Source: Haemonchus contortus (lineage: Eukaryota; Nematoda; Chromadorea; Rhabditida; Trichostrongylidae). From it: a DNA stretch of 64,000 nucleotides. Numbering within the stretch: position 1 is the first letter of the stretch; every line of letters begins with the position of its first letter. Below are positions 34,404 to 45,099 of this stretch, piece by piece. Both the position numbers and the translations under genes were made by a program. Below the pieces are notes generated by a model. The model did not search any database. It saw only the letters and a list, made by a program, of their open reading frames with translations, and was not told where the DNA came from. Location: the NCBI GenBank assembly GCA_000469685.2, contig LS997567.1, positions 29,453,023-29,517,022 on the forward strand, read 5' to 3'.

Positions 34404-36780
34404 CCCATTGGAGACAGCGCGTGTTTTGGATTTTTCGGTCGCGTGGGACATCAGCGTTTTGGCGGGCACGGCCACCTTGACGCGCATGCGCGTCACGATG
34501 TCAAACGAGGTGCACTTTTTGGAAGCCAAAGCTGAGAGGCAACAACAAAAGTGTATTATATTGGCAAATGAAAAGAGTAGCCGACAGGGGGGTGCTCTGA
34601 TTGTCTGCACCCTCTTAGCGAAATAGAAACAGCTTTGATGCGCTTGTAAAGCAAGGATAGGAAATTGCTACCTAGAGGTCTACAGAGCTGTAGAGAGGGA
34701 ACTGGGGATGTGGGACATATTGCTTGCTATCAGTGAAACCTGGAATATGTGAATGTGCAGACAAGCCGTGTGTCACGTAGTCGCCTGGCCAAATTAAAAT
34801 TCCTGTAACGTCAACGAAAAAGAACATCTCAAAAGCAACATCTATAAAATGGCTGAAGTCGAATACGATGCTGAGGACACATTGGACTTTGATGCACTAC
34901 TAATCGCATCCGATGAGGAAGAGCAAGGGACAACTGAAGATGAAGTGGATGAGGTTTTGCGAAGAACGGAATCAGATGGATCAGAAGAGGAGGACTCTGA
35001 TAATGAAAGTACTTCGTCGTGGAGCAGTGATATCTCGCCTCATGATCCTTGGATTTTCAGCGGTAGCTGCGGCCCAGATGATGAAGTTCTCAGTTGCCAA
35101 GAGCCGATAGATTTCTTCGAACTGTTTTTGAACGATGAGATTTTGGATCTGATCGTCAAGGAAACCAAACGTTATGGAACTCACTGCAGTGAAGATTTTC
35201 AAGAAACCGACTCCGAAGAAATGAGAAGATTTGTTGGATTATGTTTGCAAATGGGATTGGTCAAGTTGCCACGCTTACGAGATTATTGGAGTTCGCGACC
35301 AGGCTTTGGTGGTCATGCCGTTGCATCCAAAATTATGGCTAGAAACAGATTCGAAGAGCTATTGAAGTACCTCCATTTGGCAGACAATGAAAATTTTGAC
35401 GGCGACCGACTATATAAAATCAAGAGATTCGTGCAACTGTTCAACGAGACAGCGGCCAGACTTTACTCGATCGGGAAAGAGGTGTGTGTTGATGAATCCC
35501 TTGTTCCATTCCGAGAGAGAATCGTTTTTAGGCATTACGTGCCTAATAACGGCACAGATATGGAATCAAATTGTTTAAGTTATGTGCCAAGGGTGGCTAT
35601 ACAGTCAGGATAAAAATCTACGCTGGCAAAGACCCTTCAAGACACGAACTACTTGCTGATCAAGTTGTGCTGGAACTAATGGAAGGTTTCCTCGATGAAG
35701 GTCGCATAGTCTGCACGGACAATTTCTACTCCAGTTTTGGACTAGCTGAGAAACTGATATCAAGAAGGAGCCACCTCGTTGGAACTTTCAGGAGGAACCG
35801 AAAAGGGATTCCCAAAGAAATCAAGGAAACGAAGTTGAAGAGAGGCCAACTTTGTTGCAAGCAGAAGAGGAATGGAGTTCTCGTGCTCAAATGGAGAGAT
35901 AAAAGAGACCTGTATATGATTTCCACGAAGCATGACGCAACGGTGGGAACGTCCCAGAAACCAGAGGTCGTTGATGACTACAACGAAATGAAGGGTTTCG
36001 TCGACCTATCTGATCAGATGGCATCATACACGCCATTCGTGCGGAGAACCATGAAGAGGTACAGAAGGATTTTTTTCCACCTAATTACGCAAACAGCTGT
36101 TGTGAACGCTTGGAAGCTGTATAAAGATGTCGCGAAGAATATCAGGTTGAACGACTTCAAAGTAGAAGCGGTCGAATCCTTGCTAAATGTTGATCAGAGC
36201 TACACTTCGAGTCATCATTCTCACTTCATGCGACATGTGTTGGAGGAGGTGTCTAAAGGTCCAAAAGTAATCAACAGGAGGAGATGTGTGGAGTTTTACG
36301 CAGCCATGTCCAAAGAACAAGGAGCTGCTATGGCATCGAAAAAACAAAAAGGGTCAGCACACTTTGCAGCAAATGCAGGAAATTCTTTTGCATTGATTGT
36401 TTCAATAAAAAACACAAGTCTTGTCGCGTAGAAACGTAATTTCTTGTAGTTATTGTGCCTTGTTACTAATTACTCATGATTAGTTCTATGATTTACATGT
36501 TTGTGTTGAAAAAGAAGTCGAAGTTCAGTTTTAGGTGAGACAGTTATGTACAAGGTTTGGAAAATCTTTTCTGGAATCAGCCATATTTGCTCCGATTATG
36601 GACCACGTTGTATGTAGAATTCTTAATGTTCTGTCTATTGAATAAACACAAAAAAATTCCAAAAAGCCGCGACCTCGCAAAAAAAGAGTGGTGGCAAAAC
36701 CTTGACGCGCATGCGCGTCACGCGGTCCCTCGCGGTCTGCAAGGCTTGACGCGCATGCGCGTCATGATGTCGTCAATGGG
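34404..36780 (+). mobile_element. piggyBac-like DNA transposon with intact ends
   Basis: The 2,377-bp element is flanked by TTAA at 34400-34403 and 36781-36784, the obligatory piggyBac target. The ends begin CCCATTGGAGAC (left) and, inverted, CCCATTGACGAC (right). Perfect 16-bp palindromes GACGCGCATGCGCGTC lie at 34479-34494, 36704-36719 and 36748-36763. The transposase is between them in two main frames. It sits in the integrase of the BEL/Pao element and so inserted later. Confidence 0.93.
34849..36431 (+). pseudogene. piggyBac transposase, frameshifted
   Basis: Frame 1 (34849 to about 35550) has an acidic N-terminus, then the domain start EMRRFVGLCLQMGLVKLPRL and the first catalytic Asp in VDESLVPFRERIVFRHYVP. 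One base appears lost near 35550. Frame 2 (35571 to about 36345) then gives KLCAKGGYTVRIKIYAG, the second Asp in VCTDNFYSS, and the third in FVDLSDQMASYTPFVRR, followed by FFHLITQTAVVNAWKLY. A second shift near 36345 moves the C-terminal Cys finger (CSKCRKFFCIDCF then KKHKSC) into another frame. All three Asp survive. Length without the shifts is close to the family norm. A closely related intact copy may exist elsewhere. Confidence 0.92.
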
Positions 36781-36894
36781 TTAATTAACCTCTCGTAGAA
36801 GCCTCCTTGCCATAAGGCAAATGGAGTATTGTAATGCCGATTTCTTTGTTGCTTAACTCTTCCAGCACAGTTGGATCAACCCTCACTGTTGGCC

Positions 36895-38470
36895 GATTGG
36901 CGAGGTAGCTTCCATTGCAGTGAACGTGTTAGGAAGCATAATACTAAGTGTACGGCTATTATAAAACAACCGGTGGTTACGAAAAGGAGCACCACAAACA
37001 CTACTCAAGAAGTCGTGGTCATGAATACATTTAAACCGCTGAATGTGTCCACAAAGGTAAGAACAGTGCTGGCAGTTGTATCCGCGCTGAGCAGTTCACA
37101 AGCATGTCAACATGGATACATGCGTCACACTGTAGACATGATCTGCAACAGCAAAGGTGATTGCTCATACAAATATAATGAGGAAGTGCTTTTCAACCTT
37201 ATCCAGTCGGAGCTGTGCATAAATGGCAGATACAAAAATAAAACAATAGGGGTGATCGTTAACCGCTGCAATTAACGTACTCTGAAGTGCTACATTTCTT
37301 TATCCGAGACACCAAGGACAAAATCTTCCCCATAATAAGAGTGCTAAAGCAGGATGATGTACAAAGGACCAGGCAACTGTTTTTCATTCAGGAATAGCAG
37401 ATCACCAGATATACAGGATACTCTGTCTTCGAACACACTTGCGGTGGACTTCTATGCGGATGCTTCTGTGCAAGTATGCTCTTTCATAAGGCTTGCACAA
37501 ATACCCACATCAGGTCAGTATCCAAAGTGGTGAACTGTGAAGAGTGGATTCTACTTGGTGACTTGAATTTAATTCGAAGTAGAATTCAAGGTTCATAATC
37601 CAAAAAAGCATTTGCAGTTTTTCTCGATGTCATACATAACGCAATCCCACGATGAAGTATCGCTCACGGTTCCACCGTTATTCAGTCAAAGATTTGCTAT
37701 CTCAGAAAACGAGGTGCTAATAATCCCCAACAACTTCGAACTACCTGTGCGATGTCCTACTTCTGCCAATTGCAACAATCGAATGATGTGTAATTGTGAA
37801 TGCTACAAAATTATACACTTGTCATTGTTTACAACATTCAATAAAGAAATGTAGAATACAGGCTGCCAATATACATATACTCCGTCTGTAGTGATGAACT
37901 ACAAGAATATGCAAGTATATGCTCACTCAACAGAAAGTGAAGCTACACTAGCTATCAAGTCAAGCTTATTCATCAACAGCGCAGAATTTGTTGTAAAACA
38001 AAAACGTTATGTCGAACTGAGTACAGTGAAAGGATGCTACAATTGTCAAGAAGGAGCAGAAGTAATTGCTTTCTGCTTTGCTGCACTCAAATCCTTAGTA
38101 ACTATTCAATGTGAGAGTATAGCATTCGCAGTAGACTGACATTCTTCCAACAAAACTACCAGAATAGCGCTCGATCTGAATAAACCTCTCATCAAGCAGA
38201 AATGCTTTGCGATATGCAACAAAAAGGAACTACCGTTGGAACTAAACGGAACACTGAAGTACCGAAACGGAACTCCAACGATGCTCGATGAGGGCAATGC
38301 TCAGGCTGTAACATGATCATCGTTCGAAAATTTCCACTTTCCTGACTCGGTGCCGTTAATAAACATCATTGAAGACAAGTGGAAAATAACACTAGCGGTC
38401 ACTGCAACTGCACTGGGAGTCACCTATATGTCTGGCTCAATCGTAATTATAGTGATGTTAAAAGCTAAAG
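36895..38470 (+). pseudogene. Phlebovirus Gc-like envelope fusion protein of the BEL/Pao element
   Basis: The frame at 36871-37275 includes a hydrophobic, signal-like segment (VRTVLAVVSALSSSQAC) followed by the start of the Gc-like ectodomain. Near 37435-37530 a frame shows the fusion-loop type cluster CGGLLCGC, as in the class II fusion proteins of phleboviruses. At 37891-38139 there is a later domain with VKGCYNCQEGAEVIAFC, typical of the Cys-rich end of these proteins. A membrane segment is visible near 38395-38460. Stops and frameshifts break it throughout, so no protein can be made. Such envelopes are known in nematode BEL/Pao (Tas/Cer-type) elements. Confidence 0.75.
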
Positions 38471-38741
38471 TCTCAGGAATACAGTGACTATGGCAAAAAA
38501 TTTTGCCAAAGTATAGCAGCATGTTGTGGAAGGTACACTGATAAAAACGACGATTCAACAGACCTCTACTAGTTCGGTATCAACTGCCCTATTTGACCTA
38601 CCCTGCCCTACGGAACGCCATGCAAGACCACCATTTGACAACAATCCATCTCACAATCAAGCCATGAGAATCTGAGTTCCCTGAACCTCCGTCTACTTCA
38701 CTATTATTGTTTCTTTTCTGAAGCATGGACTTTACCTGAAG

Positions 38742-39056
38742 AGTCTTGCTCTGCGTGACTCTTGAACCTTTGATAGCCTTCCTCTCTATTTGCCACCCCT
38801 GTTACCATAGATAACCCTGTACACTATTTGCTACCCCTGTGACCCTTGATAATTCTGCACTCTGTTTTTCACCGCAGTGACCGTTGATAACCCCTAAACT
38901 GCTTCTCACCGCCTTGACTTTTGATAACCGTATTGTTTGCCACCCTGTATCGGCTGGGCATACAGCCACTGAGTACCCAATATACTCGCGACTCAGAAGA
39001 AGGTAAAAATTTCAGCGAGCAACCAATAAGACTCGCTTGTTCCTAAAACAGAGACA
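38742..39056 (+). repeat. 3' LTR of the BEL/Pao element
   Basis: Starts AGTCTTGCTCTGCG (counterpart of TGTCTCGCTCTGCG) and ends GAGACA, then the duplication TTTGG. It contains about four imperfect 44-bp units (TTGATAACC--CT--ACTGTTT--CACC) in the first two thirds, fewer of which remain in the 5' LTR. The shared end is ATAAGACTCGCTTGTTCCT. Confidence 0.8.
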
Positions 39057-39138
39057 TTTGGTGTTTGTTATTGAGCGTGGGGTCGATTAGCGTGATTGTG
39101 TGTTTCCCTCAGGAATACCCAGCAGTCCCCAAGGATGA

Positions 39139-39184
39139 CGGGAAGGACGCTGTCGAGTTCCAAAACTCAACAGCGTCCTTCCCG
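39139..39184. repeat. 46-nt near-perfect hairpin
   Basis: Arms 39139-39159 and 39164-39184 pair at 20 of 21 positions (single C-A mismatch), with a 4-nt loop CCAA. The arm begins CGGGAAGGACGCTGT. It lies 80 bp outside the 3' LTR. An open frame of 81 codons (39065-39310) spans it. Whether it acts as RNA or is a chance or MITE-derived palindrome cannot be told. Confidence 0.7.
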
Positions 39185-40390
39185 AGTGACAGTGAGCGCC
39201 CCCTGGCCGGATCGCCCCCTCGACCGATGTCACGTCAGGCGAGTGTCGAGGCGACACAGATTGCGGTATTCGCTCCAGGACCCACACACAACGAGCTGAT
39301 CGCCGAGTGATGAGGCGACGTTTTTCTCCTATTCTTTTATTCTCCGTTATTCTTTTTGCTGCTACAAGCCTTTATCAAATTTTCACCCCAACAGGCTGGG
39401 AAGAAGTAGGCTATTTTTGCTGTTACTGTTTTTTTGCTAACTTATGCTTATGAAAGAATTAATTTTTGCTTACCATAGTCAGCTATTCGCACCAGGACCC
39501 ATACATACGCAATGACATGCATTGTATAGCTCGTCCAGGCGCCCCATTCTTCTTAATTTTTCTGGTCTGATTTTCGTCCAGTCCCCTTTTTAACGATTTT
39601 TGAAAGCCTTTTTCATTTTTGAAACACCAATTCGCGCAGTTTCATCGCCTTTATCGCATTATTTCCATCTTATCTTCCATTTTTCGTCATAATCTGGATG
39701 CTCAAAATTATCGTGAACTGTGTCTTTAAGTGATCATTGAGTATCGATTTACCTACTGCGCGCTGGCATTTAAAAGAAGAGGAAGTAATTGCTAGAGTTA
39801 GAGTTGCAATAGTTGTACAAATAAAAAGGGAGTGACTGGTTTATGAAATGTGGGCAGTATTCCCGTGATAATAGAATGGACTTGATGTCGTTGTGGAGAA
39901 TGAGGGCACACTTGTTGGTTTTTTATTAGATGGCGCGTTGAATCGATTCTTGTTGGTTGAGGATAAGGTGATGTCGGAGACATTGTGGGTGATTTTTGTG
40001 TAACCTATGTTTGCTTGAGGGAGCATCGTACATTACTCCGAGGTGAAACCTCATGTTGCGTGCGTAAAGGATTTTGATTCTGGTAGAACTTGATTCGTGA
40101 AGTTAGGACTCTGATTGGGATTAAGTTTTGGACTCTATTTTGCGATTTGCATAAAATGGAGGGCTGTAGATTCCATATAATGGAGTTGATGCGTCCATGG
40201 CCTTATCGACTGAATGGCGAGGCTCCATATTCTCTCCGCATCGCGCACTAATTGGTCATAATCGGTGGGTACGGGCCAAGACGATTCAGGCGCTGTTTGA
40301 TTGAATAGGACAAGACATCAGTGAAAATCATATTCTGCACGATTTTCTTTTTCCAGAGAGCTGTTTGCCTCTGTACTCTTTGGTACTTAC
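39185..40390. other. Spacer with a 28-bp dispersed motif
   Basis: AT-rich stretch without coding signal. It contains the 28-bp motif at 39702-39729, identical in inverted orientation to 25284-25311. Short minus-strand frames at 39798-40026 have no recognisable motif. Confidence 0.4.
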
Positions 40391-40399
40391 TTTGATACA

Positions 40400-40870
40400 T
40401 TGATGATCCATCGGCAAGAGGCTCATCTCAGCGGGGACCACAGTTCCTCCGTACCACCTGTTCTTTCGCGGCTTGCATCCAGTGCAGGCCGCTTTCTATG
40501 AAATACTTGGAAACGAATCGGCCCACTGAGTCGGCGGAGGTGCTGATGATCTTGTGTTATCTCTCGGAAGCCACTCTGTGACTCGGAGACTCCACCTGTC
40601 ATCTGTTAAATGAAGCAGACGACCGGCCCAGCGGTGCTTCGAATGAATCATGTATTGAAGCAGGTCTTTCAAACGCGGTCTCTCTTTTAGGTCTAAACTT
40701 AGCAAGCCTTGCTGCCACTGTTGGCGTCGACTGTTTTTCAGAAAACTTCTTTTTCGGCGCGTGATGCACCGTTCTTATGACTTTGGCTATTGTTTCGTAG
40801 TCAGGCCACGTTTGAGTCGCATAACACTTCGCTGGCAGGACTGAGGCGCTGAATGTCGATGCCTTGTGGT
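40400..40870 (-). pseudogene. LINE reverse transcriptase C-terminal fragment
   Basis: The minus strand reads LPAKCYATQTWPDYETIAKV near 40800-40860, then SKHRWAGRLLHLTDDRW and EWLPRDNTRS with a RPPTRW-like PPPTQWADSF at 40496-40640. This is the KHRWAGHIMR...DDRW...W.PRD.KR..GRPPTRW block that ends many nematode LINE polyproteins. It differs from the RTE copies in wording (TWPDYETIAKV-type), suggesting a second lineage. No active site is present. Confidence 0.7.
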
Positions 40871-41904
40871 TGGAATCGCCTCCGTACCCTACTAGAAAAA
40901 GCTAGTGGTGATTCATTTGGTTCCATTTCCATTTCCATAACCTTTTCTCTTGCCATTCCAAAAAAGTTGTCAACGAGGAAGTTTTTCTAGAGTTTACACC
41001 GGTTTTGCTGTTTGTTCTGAGTGAGCTGTGAGGAGATTTCTCACATTCAACTCGGTGGGCTCCATGATGTTTCCTACCTCAATAAGGTTTCTAGGAAATG
41101 CACGAGCCCTGCACCCCTTTGTCTCCCAAAAAGGTTGATACATTGTTCGCATATGAAACGGAGTTCATGAAAAGCTGAATCAAGCCTTTCAACCATATTA
41201 TTCGCACTGAAGTGTGGATTATTACCAATGAACTGTTTAAGAAAGGCGCAAAATCGAAGTGAAGAGAGAGTATGATTACAAAATTTCCATGCGTGGGAAG
41301 GGCTGCATGTAAAAGGGCATATCTCTCATCTAATGACTCATTAGCGCCTCGAAATGGACGCGGATTTACTCTGGAGGGGGGGACTCTCAAAATCGCGCCC
41401 TCAACTCATCCCTAAGAAGAGTTACCGCATCACCTTGGTGCCTTTAGAAGTATGGTCGACATTCATCTCTCGTAAGATCGTATTTGTTGTAATCTTGTTT
41501 TAGCCTGCTGTATTGTACTCCGTTACTATTCTCGTTGTGAAGATCGTGCGCCTTGGTTATACTGTGTGCGCCTCAAGGATAAAGCTGTTGTATTATTGGC
41601 CTGTTCGAGTTTATACGAAGTAATTAACAAATTACCGCAAATTTTACAACGGCACTAATGGAGGTACAGAGGTGTAGGATGAGTCAGCCAGAAGTGGATC
41701 CCCATAGATTGGAAATTCGGAAATAAGGTTATTCGGAAGAGAGCGCTGCCTGGGAGGGGTTGCGGTTGGTTGTTATTAATTACGAGCTTTGTCTATCATC
41801 GCCTACCATTTGGACATCTACGATGGAGTTCTTCAGCCGAATGTTCGGTGTATCACTACGGCATAGTTCCTTCTGGGTGTGGGAACTCGGGTACAACTAA
41901 CAAG

Positions 41905-42110
41905 GGAAGGATACTTGGTCGCAGTGGCCATTCAAGATGAGATGTATACCTTGGTAGAAGGTTTCGAAGACTGATCAAGATTCGACTCCTCGATGCATGC
42001 GCTCGTTTTGCTTTTCCATGAAATGCGTCCTAAACGCTTGCAAAACGTTTTTGGGAACAATGTTGGGCATCTACAGGGCTCCCTCACAATTTAGGAACAC
42101 TGGAAAGGTA
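41905..42110 (+). repeat. SINE family 1, copy 2 (internally deleted)
   Basis: Begins GGAAGGATACTTGGTCGCAG exactly as copy 1, keeps the first 60 bp, then jumps to AGATTCGACTCCTCGATGCA and the shared end AATGTTGGGCATCTACA. About 170 bp, including the box A of the tRNA-like part, is missing relative to copy 1. Confidence 0.7.
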
Positions 42111-43234
42111 TTACAAAGAAAGTTTTTTTGTCCCTCATTGGCCGAATGAGGTGGAGCACTGTTCGAGCAAAAATTTAATCCTAAATGTTCGCTTAAAATG
42201 GGCTCAAGAGGCATCAAGAAGAAGGGTTCCAAATGATTCATAGGATCAAACGCTCTCAACACGTTGCGGTGTCATTATACTTTATGTAGGAGTTTCATTC
42301 ATGCGGCATAACGTGGGAATGCGCCATCTAGGAATGAAGAGCTCTCAAACCGTACTTATCGATGCTATGAAAACAAGCCGATTATCATATGCGTGAAAGT
42401 CGAGTCCGTGAAAGGCGATCACAAGATCCTCCGCGGTTGCCTGATGAGGACAGCGATAATGGACCCGTAATGTCGCGAATGAAATCTCCAACGTTTTTGG
42501 GATATAGGGTTCTGACGAGAATCGTAGCCCTCAAGTTTGTGATCTGGCCCATGAGCTCCAATTTTATGGCGCTGGTAGAAGAATCCATAGCCTTCTGTAG
42601 CTGGAGTGTCAAAAGTCCGTACCTCCTCAAACATGAATAACACGTTTTGTATCATCACGACAGAGTGCCGTTCACGGAAATTAAAGGGGCATGAACTTTC
42701 GAATTAGTCTATTATTGACAACTTACGTTGTCTTATGTGGCCGCAACAACCGAGCGGGTCGATGTGCGTACTTCTTCGGATTAGCGGATAAGTTGGAAGG
42801 ATTAGTTATCACAAAATTAAAATGCGAGTCCCACATTCAGTCCAGTTCAGGTAAAATGACAGTCATTTCCGCTGGATTCCTTGTTCAAATTAACAATCAA
42901 GGCCCATAAGGGAAAAATCTGAAACAATTCGTGAGTGGGTTCACGGTTTTACTTTTCATCACCACGTTTACCTAATAAAAGGGCCCCTTGAGAGGACGTT
43001 TACCTCAAGAATGAGCGGCTAATCATATGTGCACACATAGCGATAAACTATTGTTCTATAGTATTTCTTCAACAATGTCAGTTAATTTGTATCACTGCTT
43101 CGGAAGCGCGGACAGTATTCCTAGAATGTGTTGACCGTATCCCTCCCAAAAAGCGAGGTGGTCGGATGAGTCATTCGACCGCCGTCTACCGTAAGTGCAG
43201 GGAGCTGCCGAAGATTTTGAAACACCATCTTGCA
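42111..43234. other. Stretch without supported genes
   Basis: Open frames overlap on both strands at 42385-42658. A plus-strand frame at 42691-42909 begins with a hydrophobic segment but has no recognised family or splice partner. Nothing here can be called with confidence. Confidence 0.3.
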
Positions 43235-44300
43235 TAACACCGAACATCGAGCAGGTAGAACGAAAGTTGGCCGAATTTGACAGTGCTTGTGGAAAGATCG
43301 GCTTGAGACTGAACCTATAGAAGACGATGTTCATGCGGAACGGATTGGTACCTATGCTCCCTTCACGCTAAGCGGAAAGAATATCTCCGAATACTGTAGT
43401 TATGTGGGGCGGAGGTGGTGTAGTGGTAAGTGGCCCACCATATTACACGCACGGTCAGGGGTTCGAATCTCGGATCGATGCCCGCCCAGGCCAACCAAGC
43501 CTTCCATCCCTCCTGGGTCGGTGAATTGGTACCAGACTCGTCTGGGAGGATAAAAGCACTGACTTGTACATCGGCTGGCCACCGCAAGTCATTGTATAGG
43601 CCACATACGCATTCAATTCGCCACTACGATTCTGAATGGAAGTCGAGTGCGGGGGCGCATCCCTCAGACGGGATTGATTAACGCCAAAAACTTTATCCTT
43701 TTTACTGTAGTTATGTGAATCTAGGTCGCGAAATTAACATGATGAACAACCTAGCTCCGGAGCTGTGCAAAAGGGATGCGTAGGGAGCATTTAAGAATAT
43801 CGGAGGACTAGTGAAGAAGGCATAGAACATCCGGCTCCGCGCCCACTTTTCGGCACTGCTGTCCTTCCTGCCTTGACGTACGCCGCCTCGGAGACGTGGA
43901 CCCCACGAAAGCAAGATGAGCATGGTGTCAGCGTTACTCAACGCGCTTTAGAAGGACGACGCTCGGAATTTCTCTTTACATGCAAGTGCAGGAGGGAGTC
44001 CGGAGTTCCGAGCTACGTCAACGAACGAATATCAGGGATGCCGTTGATTACGCCAAGAACTCGAAGATTAGGTGGGCTGGACACGTTATGCGATGTAGTG
44101 ATGACCGTTGGACCAGGGTGGTTACTGAGTGGATCCCTCGGGACATCAAACGAATTCCAGGACGGCCACCAACTCGGTGGTCAGACTTCTTCACGAATGC
44201 TCAGAACGAAAGGAATGTTGAACCTTGTGTCTGTACAACGAGGACGATTTACTGGACCATTCTGGCTGGTGACAAAAAGGAAAAAATTTTCCATTTCGTA
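43235..44300 (+). mobile_element. RTE-type LINE copy 2, 5'-truncated, with nested SINE
   Basis: The plus strand carries the C-terminal part of the RTE polyprotein: NIEQ.ERKLAEFDSACGK (about 43240-43300), APFTLSGKNISEY (about 43350-43395), then, after a SINE, LGREINMMNNLAPELCKR, a [20 protein letters not shown] block and [20 protein letters not shown] with [10 protein letters not shown] (to about 44200). It is close to the copy at the right edge in wording. It is 5'-truncated, as is usual for LINEs. Confidence 0.85.
43407..43702 (+). repeat. SINE family 2, copy 1, with 15-bp target duplication
   Basis: Flanked by a perfect 15-bp direct repeat TACTGTAGTTATGTG (43392-43406, 43703-43717). The head has a box A (GGTGGTGTAGTGGTAAG) and a box B (GGGGTTCGAATCTCGG) at tRNA-like spacing, with a possible acceptor-stem pairing GGGCGG/CCGCCC. 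The tail ends CTTTATCCTTTT. The insertion splits the RTE copy between SEYCSYV and LGRE, which confirms that it is a real transposition unit of 296 bp. Confidence 0.9.
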
Positions 44301-44469
44301 AAATCAGTCTTACCATGTTATTTTAAGAACCAATTGGGCTACTCACGCTAATGCGTGCAACACATGCCCACCACCGCTTTACGACCTGTTAGAGGACCAA
44401 CATAAACAGTATTGGTTGACTCCCCAGTTTAGAACTGTTTTCTCACCGCGATCAAGTGACATTCACACT

Positions 44470-44560
44470 CTTCGTAGTGCCTACGTGACTTTCGGAAGGC
44501 GCACAAACAGGCATACAAACAGACACACAAAATTACAGCTTTATATATAGAGACAGTCGG
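44470..44560 (+). repeat. Dispersed repeat with ACAGAC tail, copy 2
   Basis: ACTTTCGGAAGGCGCACAAACAGG runs into CATACAAACAGACACACAAA and TTATATATAGAGACAG. It has the same layout as 20290-20405 and 45661-45770. Confidence 0.45.
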
Positions 44561-45099
44561 ACCGCCCGGCTAACGCCGGACTTTCCTCCTTCTTTGAGCT
44601 CTAGTAATCGGCAACCGCGTCCCCCCCCCCCCGATTTTTGAAACGAACGATGCTCTTCCGAACACGGAATCCGACACACTCTACACAACTTTGACACAGG
44701 ACCCAAAAAAGGAGAGCTGACATAACAGGGCAGCGGCAGTGGTATTTAGGGTGTGCCAATGCTTACGCCTACGATTAAAAGTGTCAATTGGTTACTCTTC
44801 ATCTTGAAAATACGAACCATTAAAGGTTTAACTGATAGGCAACCAGAGAATTGAGAAGTACTCACAAATGTTTCCAAATGATAATACCACCGTTATCAGA
44901 TGTCGTTATCACCTGACCTTCTTTCCTTCACGGGTATATCATTAGTTGATGATCCCAAATTATTGGCGGTCGGATGAGCTTTGTCGTAAATGATATCGAA
45001 ACTTGAAGTAATCCTGATCTTCCACCGAGTAACAAACCTTGCTGGGTAGCGGTCGTAATCTATATGATAGTCGTAATCATAAATACATCGTAATTCCCA

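Larger units (their letters stand above)
33494..36890 (-). pseudogene. BEL/Pao integrase C-terminal half, inverted and split by piggyBac
   Basis: On the minus strand, 36785-36850 encodes PFALWQGGFYER, the WQGGFYERL block of BEL/Pao integrase. The block breaks at the TTAA and resumes after the piggyBac at 34399 with LNQ. It continues to 33836-34255 (MRSINFIHKDILVYYP, KFWRAWRTEYLTALRQ, and a chromodomain-like WKMGVTHKV). The tail is at 33494-33814. The order and strand are opposite to gag, reverse transcriptase and envelope Gc of the same element. The N-terminal integrase, RNase H and part of the reverse transcriptase are absent. Confidence 0.75.
28503..39056 (+). mobile_element. BEL/Pao LTR retrotransposon with envelope, internally rearranged
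   Basis: The element is bounded by related LTRs whose tips are TGTCTC (28503) and GAGACA (39056) and by a 5-bp duplication TTTGG (28498-28502 and 39057-39061). Inside are a tRNA-Gly-type primer site, gag, protease and reverse transcriptase on the plus strand. An integrase/envelope-N block then runs on the minus strand, followed by envelope Gc again on the plus strand. A piggyBac (34404-36780) sits in the integrase, and a 340-bp insertion sits in the 5' LTR. The span is 10,554 bp. All genes are broken. Confidence 0.85.

Noticed and set aside
34336..34626. 96-codon plus-strand frame before the piggyBac transposase
   Set aside because: It spans the piggyBac boundary and left end, so it cannot be a gene of either the element or the host.
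43407..43490. tRNA gene, suggested by box A and box B motifs
   Set aside because: The anticodon arm does not fold convincingly, and the segment lies within a SINE flanked by target duplications.
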